Assembly: GCA_943735955.1 (NCBI GenBank)
Contig: OX030959.1
Coordinates: forward strand, 1,321,225-1,385,224
From: Piscicola geometra
Lineage: Eukaryota > Annelida > Clitellata > Hirudinida > Piscicolidae
Length of the DNA: 64,000 bases
Direction: 5' to 3'
The notes under the pieces are model-generated. The model was not told the origin of the DNA. It worked only from the letters and a program-made list of their open reading frames with translations, and searched no databases. Positions 30,067 to 45,003 of this stretch are shown piece after piece. The position numbers and the translations under genes are program-made. Each line of letters begins with the position of its first letter. Position 1 is the first letter of the stretch.

Positions 30067-30897
30067 TACAATACAATACAATACAATACAATACAATACA
30101 ATACAATACAATACAATACAATACAATACAATACAATACAATACAATACAATACAATACAATACAATACAATACAATACAATACAATACAATACAATACA
30201 ATACAATACAATACAATACAATACAATACAATACAATACAATACAATACAATACAATACAATACAATACAATACAATACAATACAATACAATACAATACA
30301 ATACAATACAATACAATACAATACAATATAATACAATACAATACAATACAATACAATACAATACAATACAATACAATAAAATACAACACAATACAATACA
30401 ATACAATACAATACAATACAATAAAATACAATACAATACTATACAATACAATATAATACAATATAATACAATACAATACATTACAAGACAATACAATACA
30501 ATACAATACAATACAATACAATACAATACAATACAATACAATACAATACAATACAATACAATACAATACAATACAATACAATACAATACAATACAATACA
30601 ATACAATACAATACAATACAATACAATACAATACAATACAATACAATACAATACAATACAATACAATACAATACAATACAATACAATACAATACAATACA
30701 ATACAATACAATACAATACAATACAATACAATACAATACAATACAATACAATACAATACAATACAATACAATACATTACAAAACAAATCAATATAATAAA
30801 ATACAGTACAATATAATAAAATACAGTACAATACAAAACAATACAATACAATACAATTAAATATAATAAAATACAGTACAATACAATACAATACAAT
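30067..30897. repeat. (ACAAT)n pentanucleotide array, about 830 bp
   Basis: About 165 copies of the pentamer, nearly perfect in two long runs split by a variant zone at 30,420-30,490 and fraying at the right end (30,775-30,897). On the minus strand it reads (TTGTA)n and translates to repeated YCIVL. The right end joins a conserved non-repeat box found next to TTGTA-type tracts elsewhere in the window. Confidence 0.97.
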
Positions 30898-30955
30898 GAC
30901 TAGTATTCTTAACGTGACGTAAACCCGAACGAGTTTCAAAACCGCTTGAAAGCTA
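30898..30955 (-). mobile_element. Retroposon-like 3' box next to (TTGTA)n, copy A
   Basis: The box contains AACGTGACGTAAACCCGAAC and GAGTTTCAAAACCGCTTG on the plus strand. Related boxes lie at 39,519-39,572, 49,276-49,308 (opposite strand) and 60,711-60,778, each joined on the same side to TTGTA/TTGTT-type tails. I infer the 3' end of a short non-LTR element with a pentamer tail; no coding part is present. Confidence 0.5.
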
Positions 30956-31517
30956 GTCTTATTAAATTATTAATAAAGTATATAAAAAAAAAATTTGAAA
31001 GTGGTAAGAGATATCAGACTAAACTGAAAGTATGGTGTTTGTCACGGTTGATTGAGGCATTGTTAGCTATGAGCATTGTCAGACTGGTTTGAAAAGAAGT
31101 TTAAAGAAAATGACAAATTAGGAAGAGAACTAGGAAAGAAAATTCATTTAAAGTGCCGTAATACCAATCAGAAACTTTCGAATGAACATTTAATTGAGTT
31201 TTCTTGAGTTCACTTCTGTTTGAGGCTTCCTACCACTGAAGGATTGGAAACAGGACGAAACTTTCCTCCCAGAAAGTCAACATATTTTCAAAGGCGAGTC
31301 ATCAATGCGTGTTTTCCACATTACTTCAGCGGATTTTTAAACACATGAACGCATAAAAATTCCGTTTATTCTTGCGAAGAATCGTGACTGATTCAGCGTA
31401 CTTTTCGAGTATAATTCATTCACCGCTCGTTCTGTGGCACTGATTACTGTCAGGGTTACTACTCTAATACTTCCAACTGACGTTTACTTTAGTAAGGCCA
31501 TGAACTTCGTTTTCCAG

Positions 31518-35658
<4,141 letters not shown>

Positions 35659-35778
35659 GGGGCGTTCTTGAAGGATTCTTTTTTGATGATTTATAAATTG
35701 TATTTTCCATAGCTGAGACTGTTGTTATACGTCAATTGTGATATTCGTTATAACGGTTTTTTTCATTCTATAGAGATT

Positions 35779-35784
35779 AATAAA
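35779..35784 (+). other. Polyadenylation signal AATAAA of the Src-type kinase
   Basis: AATAAA about 120 nt after the kinase stop codon, directly followed by a second overlapping AATAAA-like hexamer. Confidence 0.6.
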
Positions 35785-36283
35785 ATAAAATTATAATGTA
35801 CTCATATATTCGAATGGATTAATTAGATTTAAAACTTTTCAAAAATTGAAAGTTCAATTGCTTTTATCGTAAAAACAAATTCATGTTAATCATTTTTTAT
35901 GCTATACCGTAAGCTTCTCCTACGCCTAACAGTTAGGCCCTAATGTTGACCATGACGAGATATTCCATATTTTATAGAAAGAAAGGATACAAGCCAAAGG
36001 AATATATATTTTTCATGATGAAATAACTTAAAAAGTTAAATTATTTATTAAATTTTTTTTATTACTTTAAAAAAAACTTCAACTTCTCTTTTTCGAGTTT
36101 TGTGGTGATGGGTTCGAATATAAGTTCGGACGGATACAAGCCATATGAACGGAAGACTAATAAATGCAAGAGGGTTGAATTGAACGTTATTTTGAGAAAA
36201 AATATTTTATCTGAAATTAAAAATTATTTGTTAAAAATATTGTCTTTCAAATTAATGAAAAAGTCATTAAAAGTTATTTTTTC

Positions 36284-37421
36284 TTAGTTAGTTTTTTTCT
36301 TTTTCTTGTCTTTTTTCTCTGGAAATTACAAATCAAAATGATAAAATTGAATAAACTTGAAAATGAAGTAAATATTTTGTATTAGAATAAAGAAAAACAA
36401 TTTAAATGTCAAATATAAAAAAATAAAGCTAAAAATGCAATAATCCTACTCTTCTTTTTAGTTGACTTCTTCTTTTCATAACCATCCTTGCTAGATCTAT
36501 AAAAGAGGTTGGTCAGTATAAAAAATATATCAATTGAAATATTTAAAATATTTAAATGAAATTTTTCTTACTTTTCTCTTTTTGAATTACTTTTTCTTTT
36601 CTTTTTTAACCTTTTCTTTAATTTCTTTTTTTCTTCATCATTAGAATCTTTTTTATCTTCATCATCTGATAAAAAAGTTTCTGGATACAGCTCTTTGAAG
36701 CCACTGTGATCCCACCTTATAAAATGAAAAGTAAAATCTATTTTTAAATATAAATAAAATTTATTCTCGAACAATATTTTTTATTTATATACTTTTATCC
36801 CATAAAAATCATTAAAAATGTTCTAGAACCTAGATATATGAAAAAAAATATTTACTCCCCTCTCTCACCACCAATTCAACCTGTTTGCAATTTGAGCCTC
36901 TTGTCTGTCAAAGCTCTTCAGAAAAGCTGCATGCCTATCACTCTGCATATATGTGTGCTTGTCACTCTTCATAGACTCTTTTCTCTTCTTTCTGACTTCA
37001 TAATAGGCATCATCATCTGTTTTTGATTGAACCAAAATAATAAGTGATAGTTCAAATGTGAAACACTTGTCATTATTCTTTAAGAAACTTTGATAGATGT
37101 TTTAATTAATAGTTCAAAAGGTTATGAGTGTGTTAACCCACTGGCTTACCATTTTCACTTAAACTTCTTTTGCCCCTAAGTTCTCCATTTCTCTGTCTCC
37201 AGCAATGCTTCTCTTCTTGGATCTGCAAAATAAAATTATAGTAGAAAAAGATTAGAAATATATAATAAAAAAACTTTCAGACCAACAAACCAAAATAAAA
37301 ATTAAATTATAATTTTATTTACATTTTAATGAAATAACTTGGAATAATTACTGACCCTGTTATGAGTGCTTACATTCGCTATGATGTTCTTGAAACCTTC
37401 CTTGTGGACTCGAGACGTCAT
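36284..37421 (-). CDS. NKAPD1: NKAPD1-like (C11orf57-like) small basic protein, 6 exons, 166 aa
   Basis: Function poorly known. The human relative is a Lys/Ser-rich protein with an NKAP-like domain, probably nuclear. Exons: 37421-37356, 37222-37150, 37016-36881, 36715-36572, 36496-36450, 36318-36284, all in phase. Two parts match the remembered human protein: the N-terminus (MTSRVHKEG... then THNRIQEEKHCW, human SRV... AHNKIQEE..W), and RWDHSGFKELYPETF (human RWGHSGYKELYPEEF). The C-terminal third is Lys-rich (KKKLKKRLKKKRK) as in nuclear basic proteins, but much shorter than in human. The two short 3' exons are the least certain. The ATGs of this gene and CPSF2 are only 319 bp apart. Confidence 0.75.
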
Positions 37422-37740
37422 TTATTTTCTTTAGTTAAACTTTTCAAAAATAAAACTTTTTTCATAATTTAATAATATAAAAGAAAGATAGGTTTTCAAA
37501 GTATATTCGGGCTGTAAATTCCGAAAGAAAACTTAAATATTGTAGTTTTTAAAAGTTAACTAAAGTTATAAATTATTCACTTATAAAAAAAATGTGTTTA
37601 AATAATTTAATGAAATATTATTTTAAAACTTTGTTTCAAAGCTTAAAACTACAAATAAAAATTTACTTTTAACTTAAAAGTTTTTGCCGACAGTAGTAAA
37701 ATTTTAAGCACAGCAAAGTAATAAAGCTATTGCCTCAAAA
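37422..37740. promoter_or_regulatory. Probable bidirectional promoter between NKAPD1-like and CPSF2
   Basis: Only 319 bp separate the two start codons, which point outward, so both promoters and 5' UTRs must fit here. The DNA is AT-rich and I see no CpG-rich core or clear TATA box. Inferred from gene layout alone. Confidence 0.5.
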
Positions 37741-40700
37741 ATGAGTTCTATTATCAAATGCATTCCGTTGTCAGGGAGTGAAGTAGATGGAGCGCCATGC
37801 TGTTTGCTCCAAGTGGACGAATTCAAGTTCTTGATGGATTGTGGACTTGATCACTCCTTCAACCTCACTTACCTCAACAACTTCAAAAAGTACATTTATA
37901 AATATAATTTATGGTTTTTTTCATGATTGTTATTATCAACCTTCTAGTTCAAATTGGTGTACTGCATCCGATTATAAGATTCTTATGAATCGATAACAGA
38001 TTGATTGGGCAGCTGGATGCAGTCTTTCTGAGCCACCAGGACCCTCTGCACCTCGGAGGCTTGCCTTATTTGGTGAAGATGGGTCTGTCGTGTCCTGTGT
38101 ACGCCACTGAGTTGGTCAAGTGCATGGGACAGCTCTCCTGCTATGATCTTGTGCAGGTCACTTGTCTATGAGTTTCTATTTTAAGTCATTAGGTTGTGAC
38201 TTGTTACATTTATTTTAGCTATTGATCTAAAAGAATGTTAGATAGAATCATCGTTTCTCAAATGTTGATTTCACTTACAGTCAGAGGAGGAGAGTGGAGA
38301 AGAGAGAGAGTTGTACAGCCTGGACGAGGTTGACATGGCTTTTGAGCGCGTGAAGGAGGTGCGCTACAACCAGGTGCTCATGCTGCAGGGAAAGATAGGC
38401 ACCCATCTGCAAGTGACCGCCATGCAGTCGGGTCACATGGTGGGAGGAGCCGTGTGGCGTGTGGTGAAGGAGGGCATGGAGGCGGTCGTGTACGCGAGTC
38501 ACATCAACCACCGCAAGGAGTGGCACTTGAACTCGACAGCACTGCCCTCCATCAAACGACCCCACCTCCTCATCATCAACGCGCCCAACACACTGCAGCA
38601 ACCATCGATCAAGAACCGAGATAATGCCCTCCTCAGTTGGTTTCTTCACTTTCTTTCATCAATCACTAATAATAATAATCATTATGATAATGATGACAAA
38701 CAATATTTTAGGGTAGTATAATCAAAAAAGGCTTCCAAACCAAGTTTTCATTTGCGCTTATGGGCTACTAGGGCATCTAGATCCATTAACCTCTGGTCAA
38801 ATCGAAATTCGTCACACATTCTGCTGCCCAATCAATTAACTACATTCATTTCACTAGCCACTTAAGTATATTAATATTATATTTGTTGTAATTACAAACC
38901 CAAACCACCATTCAGACGCAGTGCAGAAGACAGTGCGCAGGGGTGGAAACATGCTGTTGCCATGCGACACTGCAGGCAGAGTGCTTGAACTCATCTACAT
39001 ACTTGTACGTTCGTCCCTTCTATAAACTCATAGATCTCTCTTCTTCACATATCAGCGTATATCTTTAGTCGTTGTTCTAAAGTGGCAGTACTCAAACACA
39101 TGGGTGAACGAGTAGCCGAGTGTGTAACGGTCGTCATTATTATTGTTGTTATTATTGTTAAAATTGATATTATTAAACACAAGAGCAATTGTTATTTTTA
39201 TTATTGTTTATCATTAGCATCATTATCATTCAACACAGGAGCAGTTCTGGCGACGACAGGACACCGGTCTGATGGCGTACAACCTGGTGCTCTTCAATCC
39301 GGTCGCCTTCAACGTCGTCAAGTTCGCATCGCTGCATCTCGAGTGGCTCAACGAGAAGGTCCGTCCCTCTTGATAATGCAATACAACAATACAATACAAC
39401 AATACAATAAAACAATGCAATACAACAATACAATACAACAATAAAATACAACAATACAATACAACAATACAATAAAACAATACAATAAAACAATCCAATT
39501 TAATAAAACAATACAATACAACGACGAATATTATCAACGTGACGTAAACTCGGACGAGCTTCACGACCATTCGCTTGACTCTTCTTCTGCCCTATTTCAT
39601 CTCTTCCAACCCTCCTTCTCTTCTCTTCTACTATTCTTCCATCTTGTTCTATCTTCATCTTCTCACTCCGCCATTTATGAAGCCTCCATTGCTTTTCATC
39701 AAATTTCTTTTTTCACCAACTCACCACCACACCATCATCACTTTCTTCCACACCACCCACAACTACCCACCCACACCATCGTCACCATCGTCATCATCAT
39801 CATCATCATCATCATCACCATTATCATCACCATCATCACCATCATCATCATCACCATCATCATCATCACCATCATCATCATCACCATCATCATCATCACC
39901 ATCATCATCGTCACCATCATCATCATCGCCATCATCATCATCAGGTGATGAAGGCTTTCGAGGCGACCAGGGCAAACCCCTTCGCAACTCGCTTCTTGCA
40001 GATCTGCCACTCTTCGCAGGAGCTGCAGTCGATCCACGGACCCAAGGTATGCGCCAAATCATTTGAGCGGTCTCTCACAGATTATGCACGCTTGCTTACA
40101 TTATACCACTGAACGTGATTGTACAGTGAATAAGTTATGAATGAAAAAATGAATGATGAATAAATGAATGATGAATAAATGAATGATGAATAAATGAATG
40201 ATGAATAAATGAATGATGAATAAATGAATGATGAATAAATGAATGATGAATAAATGAATGATGAATAAATGAATGATGAATAAATGAATGATGAATAAAT
40301 GAATAATGAATAAATGAATAATGAATAAATGAATGATGAATGAATGAATGATTAGATGCATTGATGACTCATGCAGGTTGTCATGGTGACGTATCCCAGC
40401 TTGGAGACTGGATACGCCAAGGAGTTGTTCTCGCAGTGGGCCTCCAACTCCAAGAACTCCATCTTCTTCGCCACCAAGTTCTTCCGCTCATGCACACTTA
40501 TTCTTTCATTATCTCATTCATTCATTCATGACTCTTTCTTTCATTCATCATTCACTCACTCATTCGTTCATCTATTCACTCCACCAGCCACTCATTCAAC
40601 TCACAACCACCACACGCATCAGACCTCCAGGTGGCAGTCTGGGCAGGAGAGTGCTGGAGGAGGGAGTGCGAGAGGCAGAGGTGAGGGTGGCCAGGAGGGT

Positions 40701-42038
40701 GGAGTTGGAGGGGGCGGAGTTGGTGGCGTGGGAGGAGAAACAGCGTCAGAACGAGGAGCGCTGGAAGGAAGAGCGCATGAGTGACGACGAGGATGAGGAG
40801 GAGGACGAAGAGGATGACGTACAGGAGATGGTGCACGACGTGTACGACGCAGGCGCGATGTACCCGCACAAGGAGAGTGTCCTCAAGTGGGAACACTACG
40901 GCGTGCACGTCGACCTCGCTTCACTCTTCGACCCAGTGCCCAGGAAGCAGTCAGCCTCCTCCAAGTCACCGCACCACCACCACCACCACCACCACGCATC
41001 CACCCTGCACGAACCACCCCGCAAGGTGGTCTACAGCACCGAGGCGGTCGAGGTGCGCTGTGACGTAGTGTCCGAAGACTTCGAGGGCACCTCTGACGTC
41101 GTCTCCGTCGTTCGCATCCTCAAGCTGCTTTGTCCCAGACACCTGGTATTTTGCTTCTTCTCTACGTATATTCGTCATCATCATCGTCGTCATCATCGTC
41201 ATCATCATATTTATCATCATCTCCATACATACAATATCAAACACTTTTACTGATAAAATCTCACGCATATACACCGACACACACACATACACACACACAC
41301 ACCGACACACATACACACACACCGACACACACCGATACACACACACACCGACACACATACACACACACCGACACACACCGATGCACACACACAGTTGTTC
41401 ATGGGTCACCAAGGCAACCGCATGTCAAAACTCTTCGACGCCTCGTACCTGCCAGAGAACACGACACTGCACCTGGCAGCTCCTATGCAGGCGACAGACG
41501 TCTCCAGCGACTCACACATGCTGCAACTCCGCCTCAAAGACTCGCTCCTGTCACGTTTGCACTTCACGCAGCTAGACACCACAGACGTGCAAGTCTCCTA
41601 CTTCACATCCCTAGTCGCTTCAGACGCACATCCGTCAGACGCTTGTCTGGAGGGCACTGATAGTGACGAGCAAGTGATGTCGTTGACGCACCTTCCTTCC
41701 AGCTCGAACGCGCCCATGCACGCTCAAGTATTCATCAACCGACCAATCCTCTCTGAGGTCAAGGTCAAGATGCAGCAGGCTGGCATCAAGGCCGAGATGG
41801 CAGCTGGAGTGCTCGTGTGTGAGGAGCAGATCATCGTCAGGAAGGTAACGTACATACACACACGCACACACACAAACACCACACACACAAAAATGAGTGC
41901 GGGCCCACCATCCATCCATCATCATCACTGCCCTCCACACCACAGGGCGAGTCAGGGCGTTACGAGGTGGAAGGGCAAGCGAGCAAGTTGTACTACCAAG
42001 TCAGGAAGGCCCTCTACGACTGCTTCGTTGTCGTCTGA
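37741..42038 (+). CDS. CPSF2: Cleavage and polyadenylation specificity factor subunit 2 (CPSF100), 10 exons, 712 aa
   Basis: Nuclear mRNA 3'-end processing factor that pairs with the CPSF73 endonuclease. Exons: 37741-37889, 38000-38156, 38281-38635, 38916-39004, 39239-39358, 39945-40046, 40377-40477, 40623-41145, 41395-41844, 41946-42038. The start [12 protein letters not shown] and [14 protein letters not shown] match the family N-terminus. The metallo-beta-lactamase metal motif is degenerate ([10 protein letters not shown] in place of HxHxDH), as expected for the catalytically inactive CPSF100. [16 protein letters not shown] and [11 protein letters not shown] mark the MBL and beta-CASP domains. 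Exon 8 has an acidic run (about 410-428) and an eight-His run (about 474-482). [13 protein letters not shown] and the C-terminus ending YDCFVVV match the family end. The human protein is about 70 residues longer, mostly in the variable linker. Confidence 0.96.
39380..39572 (-). mobile_element. Retroposon-like box with degenerate pentamer tail, copy B (CPSF2 intron 5)
   Basis: A degenerate AATAC/AACA tract (39,380-39,518) is joined to a box at 39,519-39,572 with AACGTGACGTAAACTCGGAC. The box matches copies A and D; on the minus strand the order is box then (TTGTA/TTGTT)n tail. Confidence 0.5.
39780..39944. repeat. (CAT)n tract ending in a CPSF2 splice acceptor
   Basis: CAT/CAC triplets run up to and include the ATCATCAG acceptor of CPSF2 exon 6 (exon starts 39,945). 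Confidence 0.92.
40137..40352. repeat. 15-bp minisatellite (GATGAATAAATGAAT) in CPSF2 intron 6
   Basis: About 13 near-perfect copies. As 15 is a multiple of 3, the minus strand stays open (IIHLF repeats), which is an artefact. Confidence 0.94.
41266..41394. repeat. CA-rich compound repeat ending in a CPSF2 splice acceptor
   Basis: CA dinucleotides with regularly spaced CCGA and CATA variants form a higher-order pattern. The last bases (ACACACAG) are the acceptor of CPSF2 exon 9 at 41,395. Confidence 0.92.
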
Positions 42039-42056
42039 TCGTGTTGTTGTTGTTTG

Positions 42057-42425
42057 TTGTTGTGTGGCATGTGGAGAGAAGATGGTGGGTTGGATGTATG
42101 GCTGGTTGGGTTGTTTGTTATGTGTGGTGTGTAGGTGTGGAAAAGATGGGTTGGATGTATGGCTGGTTGGGTTGTTTGTTGTTGTGGGGTGTGTAGGTGT
42201 GGAGAAGATGGGTTGGATGTATGGCTGATTGGGTTGTTTGTTGTTGTGTGGTGTGTAGGTGTGGAGAAGATGGGTTGGATGTATGGCTGGTTGTGTTGTT
42301 TGTTGTTGTGTGGTGTGTAGGTGTGGAGAAGATGGGTTGGATGTATGGCTGATTGGTTTTTTGTTATATGTGGTGTGTAGGTGTGGAGAAGATGGGTTCT
42401 ATGTATGGTTGGTTGTGTTGTTATG
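42057..42425. repeat. About 62-bp minisatellite just downstream of the CPSF2 stop codon
   Basis: About six copies of a G/T-rich unit containing GGTGTGGAGAAGATGGGTTG and GATGTATGGCTG, starting within 20 bp of the CPSF2 stop at 42,038. It lies in the 3' UTR or immediate downstream DNA; an ATTAAA that could serve as poly(A) signal lies at 42,485-42,490, beyond the array. Confidence 0.92.
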
Positions 42426-42584
42426 TGGGATGTGGAAGAAGGGGGGAAGATGGCTGCGATGTTTTACTTATTCAAAAAATTATTATTAAATTCATCAGAT
42501 CTTTATACTTGTTTTTATTTTCCAATATTTTGAACTCTTTCAGTCAATCGGCGTTTGTAAAAATATAAACTCGAAATCGTCATC

Positions 42585-42590
42585 TTTATT
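42585..42590 (-). other. Polyadenylation signal AATAAA of the WDR27-like gene
   Basis: AATAAA on the minus strand about 67 nt downstream of the WDR27-like stop codon. Confidence 0.6.
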
Positions 42591-42656
42591 TGACTTTACA
42601 AAGTAACAAATATGTACAAGTTTACATTAGCAGCAGTAGCCACAGTTCATGTAAAT

Positions 42657-44376
42657 TTATCCAAAAACTTCCAGCTGTCCGTCGTTAGTGCCTGCTATGA
42701 GCTGTGGTGTAGCGAGAATGGAGCATTTCAACTCTAAAAATTACTAAACAATTATTCATTCATTAAGCCAGCCACCCATCAAATAATAATCTCAATTGAT
42801 TGCAGTGATGTATCCTTGTACATGTACCATGATAATGATGATTTCGTGTCTATTTGTTAGGCGCCAAAGCGAGCAACAAAGTGAAAGCACAGTGGCAACT
42901 TCCACGAAGCCTCACCTGCAAAGAGCGAGGCTTGAAGGCGACAGAGAGGATGGCTTCAGAGCATGAGAGCATCTTCATGGGTCTCCCATCCTGTCTCACG
43001 TCGTACACGTACGTCTGTGTGTGTGTGTGTGGGTGTGTGTGCGTCAGTATGATCATCCAATGATCACATAAAGAATCCTTACCGCCTTATCTTCAGAGCC
43101 TGTGGCGATGTAACGACCACAGGAACTGAAGCACACGCCACACTTTTGAGTCCTGCACTGGTGGCTCTTGTACCTGCGCACACTCCTGGAGAAGTTTGTT
43201 TGTCTTGTAAAGTGCTCTTTCATCTTCAGATATAAGTTATTGAACGGTGTTTAAAATCGATGAAATGGAAACTTAACAAATTGAAAACTCGCATCCATGC
43301 GTATGGAGGCACTTCCATCAAGTATAATGCACTATGCAACAGCACTGTTACTTTTGCACTATGCTACAGCACTGTTACTTTTGCACTATGCTACAGCACT
43401 GTTACTTTTGCATTATGCAACAGCACTGTTACTTTTGCACTATGCAACAGCACTGTTACTTTTGCACTATGCTACAGCACTGTTACTTTTGCACTGTACA
43501 ACAGCACTGTTACTTTTGCACTGTACAACAGCACTGTTACTTTTGCACTATGCTACAGCACTGTTACTTTTGCACTACACAACAGCACTGTTACTTTTGC
43601 ACTATGCAACAGCACTGTTACTTTTGCACTATGCTACAGCACTGTTACTTTTGCACTGTACTACAGCACTGTTACTTTTGCACTATGCAACAGCACTGTT
43701 ACTTTTGCACTATGCAACAGCACTGTTACTTTTGCACTATGCAACAGCACTGTTACTTTTGCACTATGCAACAGCACTGTTACTTTTGCACTGTACAACA
43801 GCACTGTTACTTTTGCATTATGCAACAGCACTGTTACTTTTGCACTGTACAACAGCACTGTTACTTTTGCACCGTACAACAGCACTGTTACTTTTGCACT
43901 ATGCAACAGCACTGTTACTTTTGCACTGTACAACAGCACTGTTACTTTTGCACTGTACAACAGCACTGTTACTTTTGCACTGTACAACAGCACTGTTACT
44001 TTTGCACTGTACAACAGCACTGTTACTTTTGCACTGTACAACAGCACTGTTACTTTTGCACTGTACAACAGCACTGTTACTTTTGCACTGTACAACAGCA
44101 CTGTTACTTTTGCACTGTACAACAGCACTGTTACTTTTGCACTGTACAACAGCACTGTTACTTTTGCACTGTACAACAGCACTGTTACTTTTGCACTATG
44201 CAACAGCACTGTTACTTTTGCACGCGGACGTCCCACAACTTAAGGCTGTCACAGAGGGCGGAGGTGAGGAAGAGGTCGTGGAAGGAGGTGTCTCCATGCT
44301 CCCCCTGCTTGGTGGTCCAATCAAGAAAGTCATTGCATCGTATGCTACCACTCGAATGCCATCATCATCATCACCG

Positions 44377-44426
<50 letters not shown>

Positions 44427-44569
44427 ACCATCATCATCATCACCACCACCACCAACACTACTTCACACACTGCATACGTGGTATTGCACAATTGTGTGCA
44501 CACTCCTTTCGTGTACGTCTTCGATCAGGCGTGCACACCTTGGGGGTGGTATGTTGGCATGAGTCTCTG

Positions 44570-44604
<35 letters not shown>

Positions 44605-44951
44605 CGACATAATGTATATATAAACATGTATGTGCTAGCACCTCTCCTGGTTGAAGTCGTACACTTGGATGCACTTGTTCGAGCCAGCCAGGAGACCCGT
44701 GTCTTGGGTGGTTTGTTTGAGGCGACTAGACCTTTCTAATTAAGATGCAAACGTGCACTCTTAATGAATATGCAAATCGAAATAGCGTGTACAAAATAAG
44801 CATGTAGAAAAATAATCAATTTAAAATGTTTGAAGCGTGACAATGGAGACGTGTACAAGAGAAGAAGGAGTTGATGGCAGAGAAGGCGGTGATCTGCTTG
44901 AAAGCATCCATCACACTCCTCTTCACCAGCTTGTAGCGAGAGTCGTTCAGT

Positions 44952-45003
<52 letters not shown>

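Larger units (their letters stand above)
28851..31517. other. Intergenic spacer between the FASTK-domain gene and the Src-type kinase (divergent)
   Basis: The two genes point away from each other. The spacer holds a GC-richer patch at 29,100-29,310 that may be old mobile DNA, the 830-bp ACAAT array, and a retroposon-like box at 30,898-30,955. The kinase 5' UTR and promoter should lie in the right part; CAG directly before the kinase ATG looks like a splice acceptor, so a noncoding first exon upstream is likely. Confidence 0.5.

Noticed and set aside
30045..30896. Open frame of 283 codons (YCIVL repeats), minus strand
   Set aside because: Pure translation of the ACAAT pentamer; all frames are open because a 5-bp unit without stop codons repeats. 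No start context or domain.
43325..44222. CRISPR-like regular repeat
   Set aside because: The units are directly contiguous with no unique spacers, and the DNA is animal.
43260..44623. Three long plus-strand frames (327-429 codons) of 9-residue repeats
   Set aside because: They are the 27-bp minisatellite read in three frames, antisense to the WDR27-like gene.
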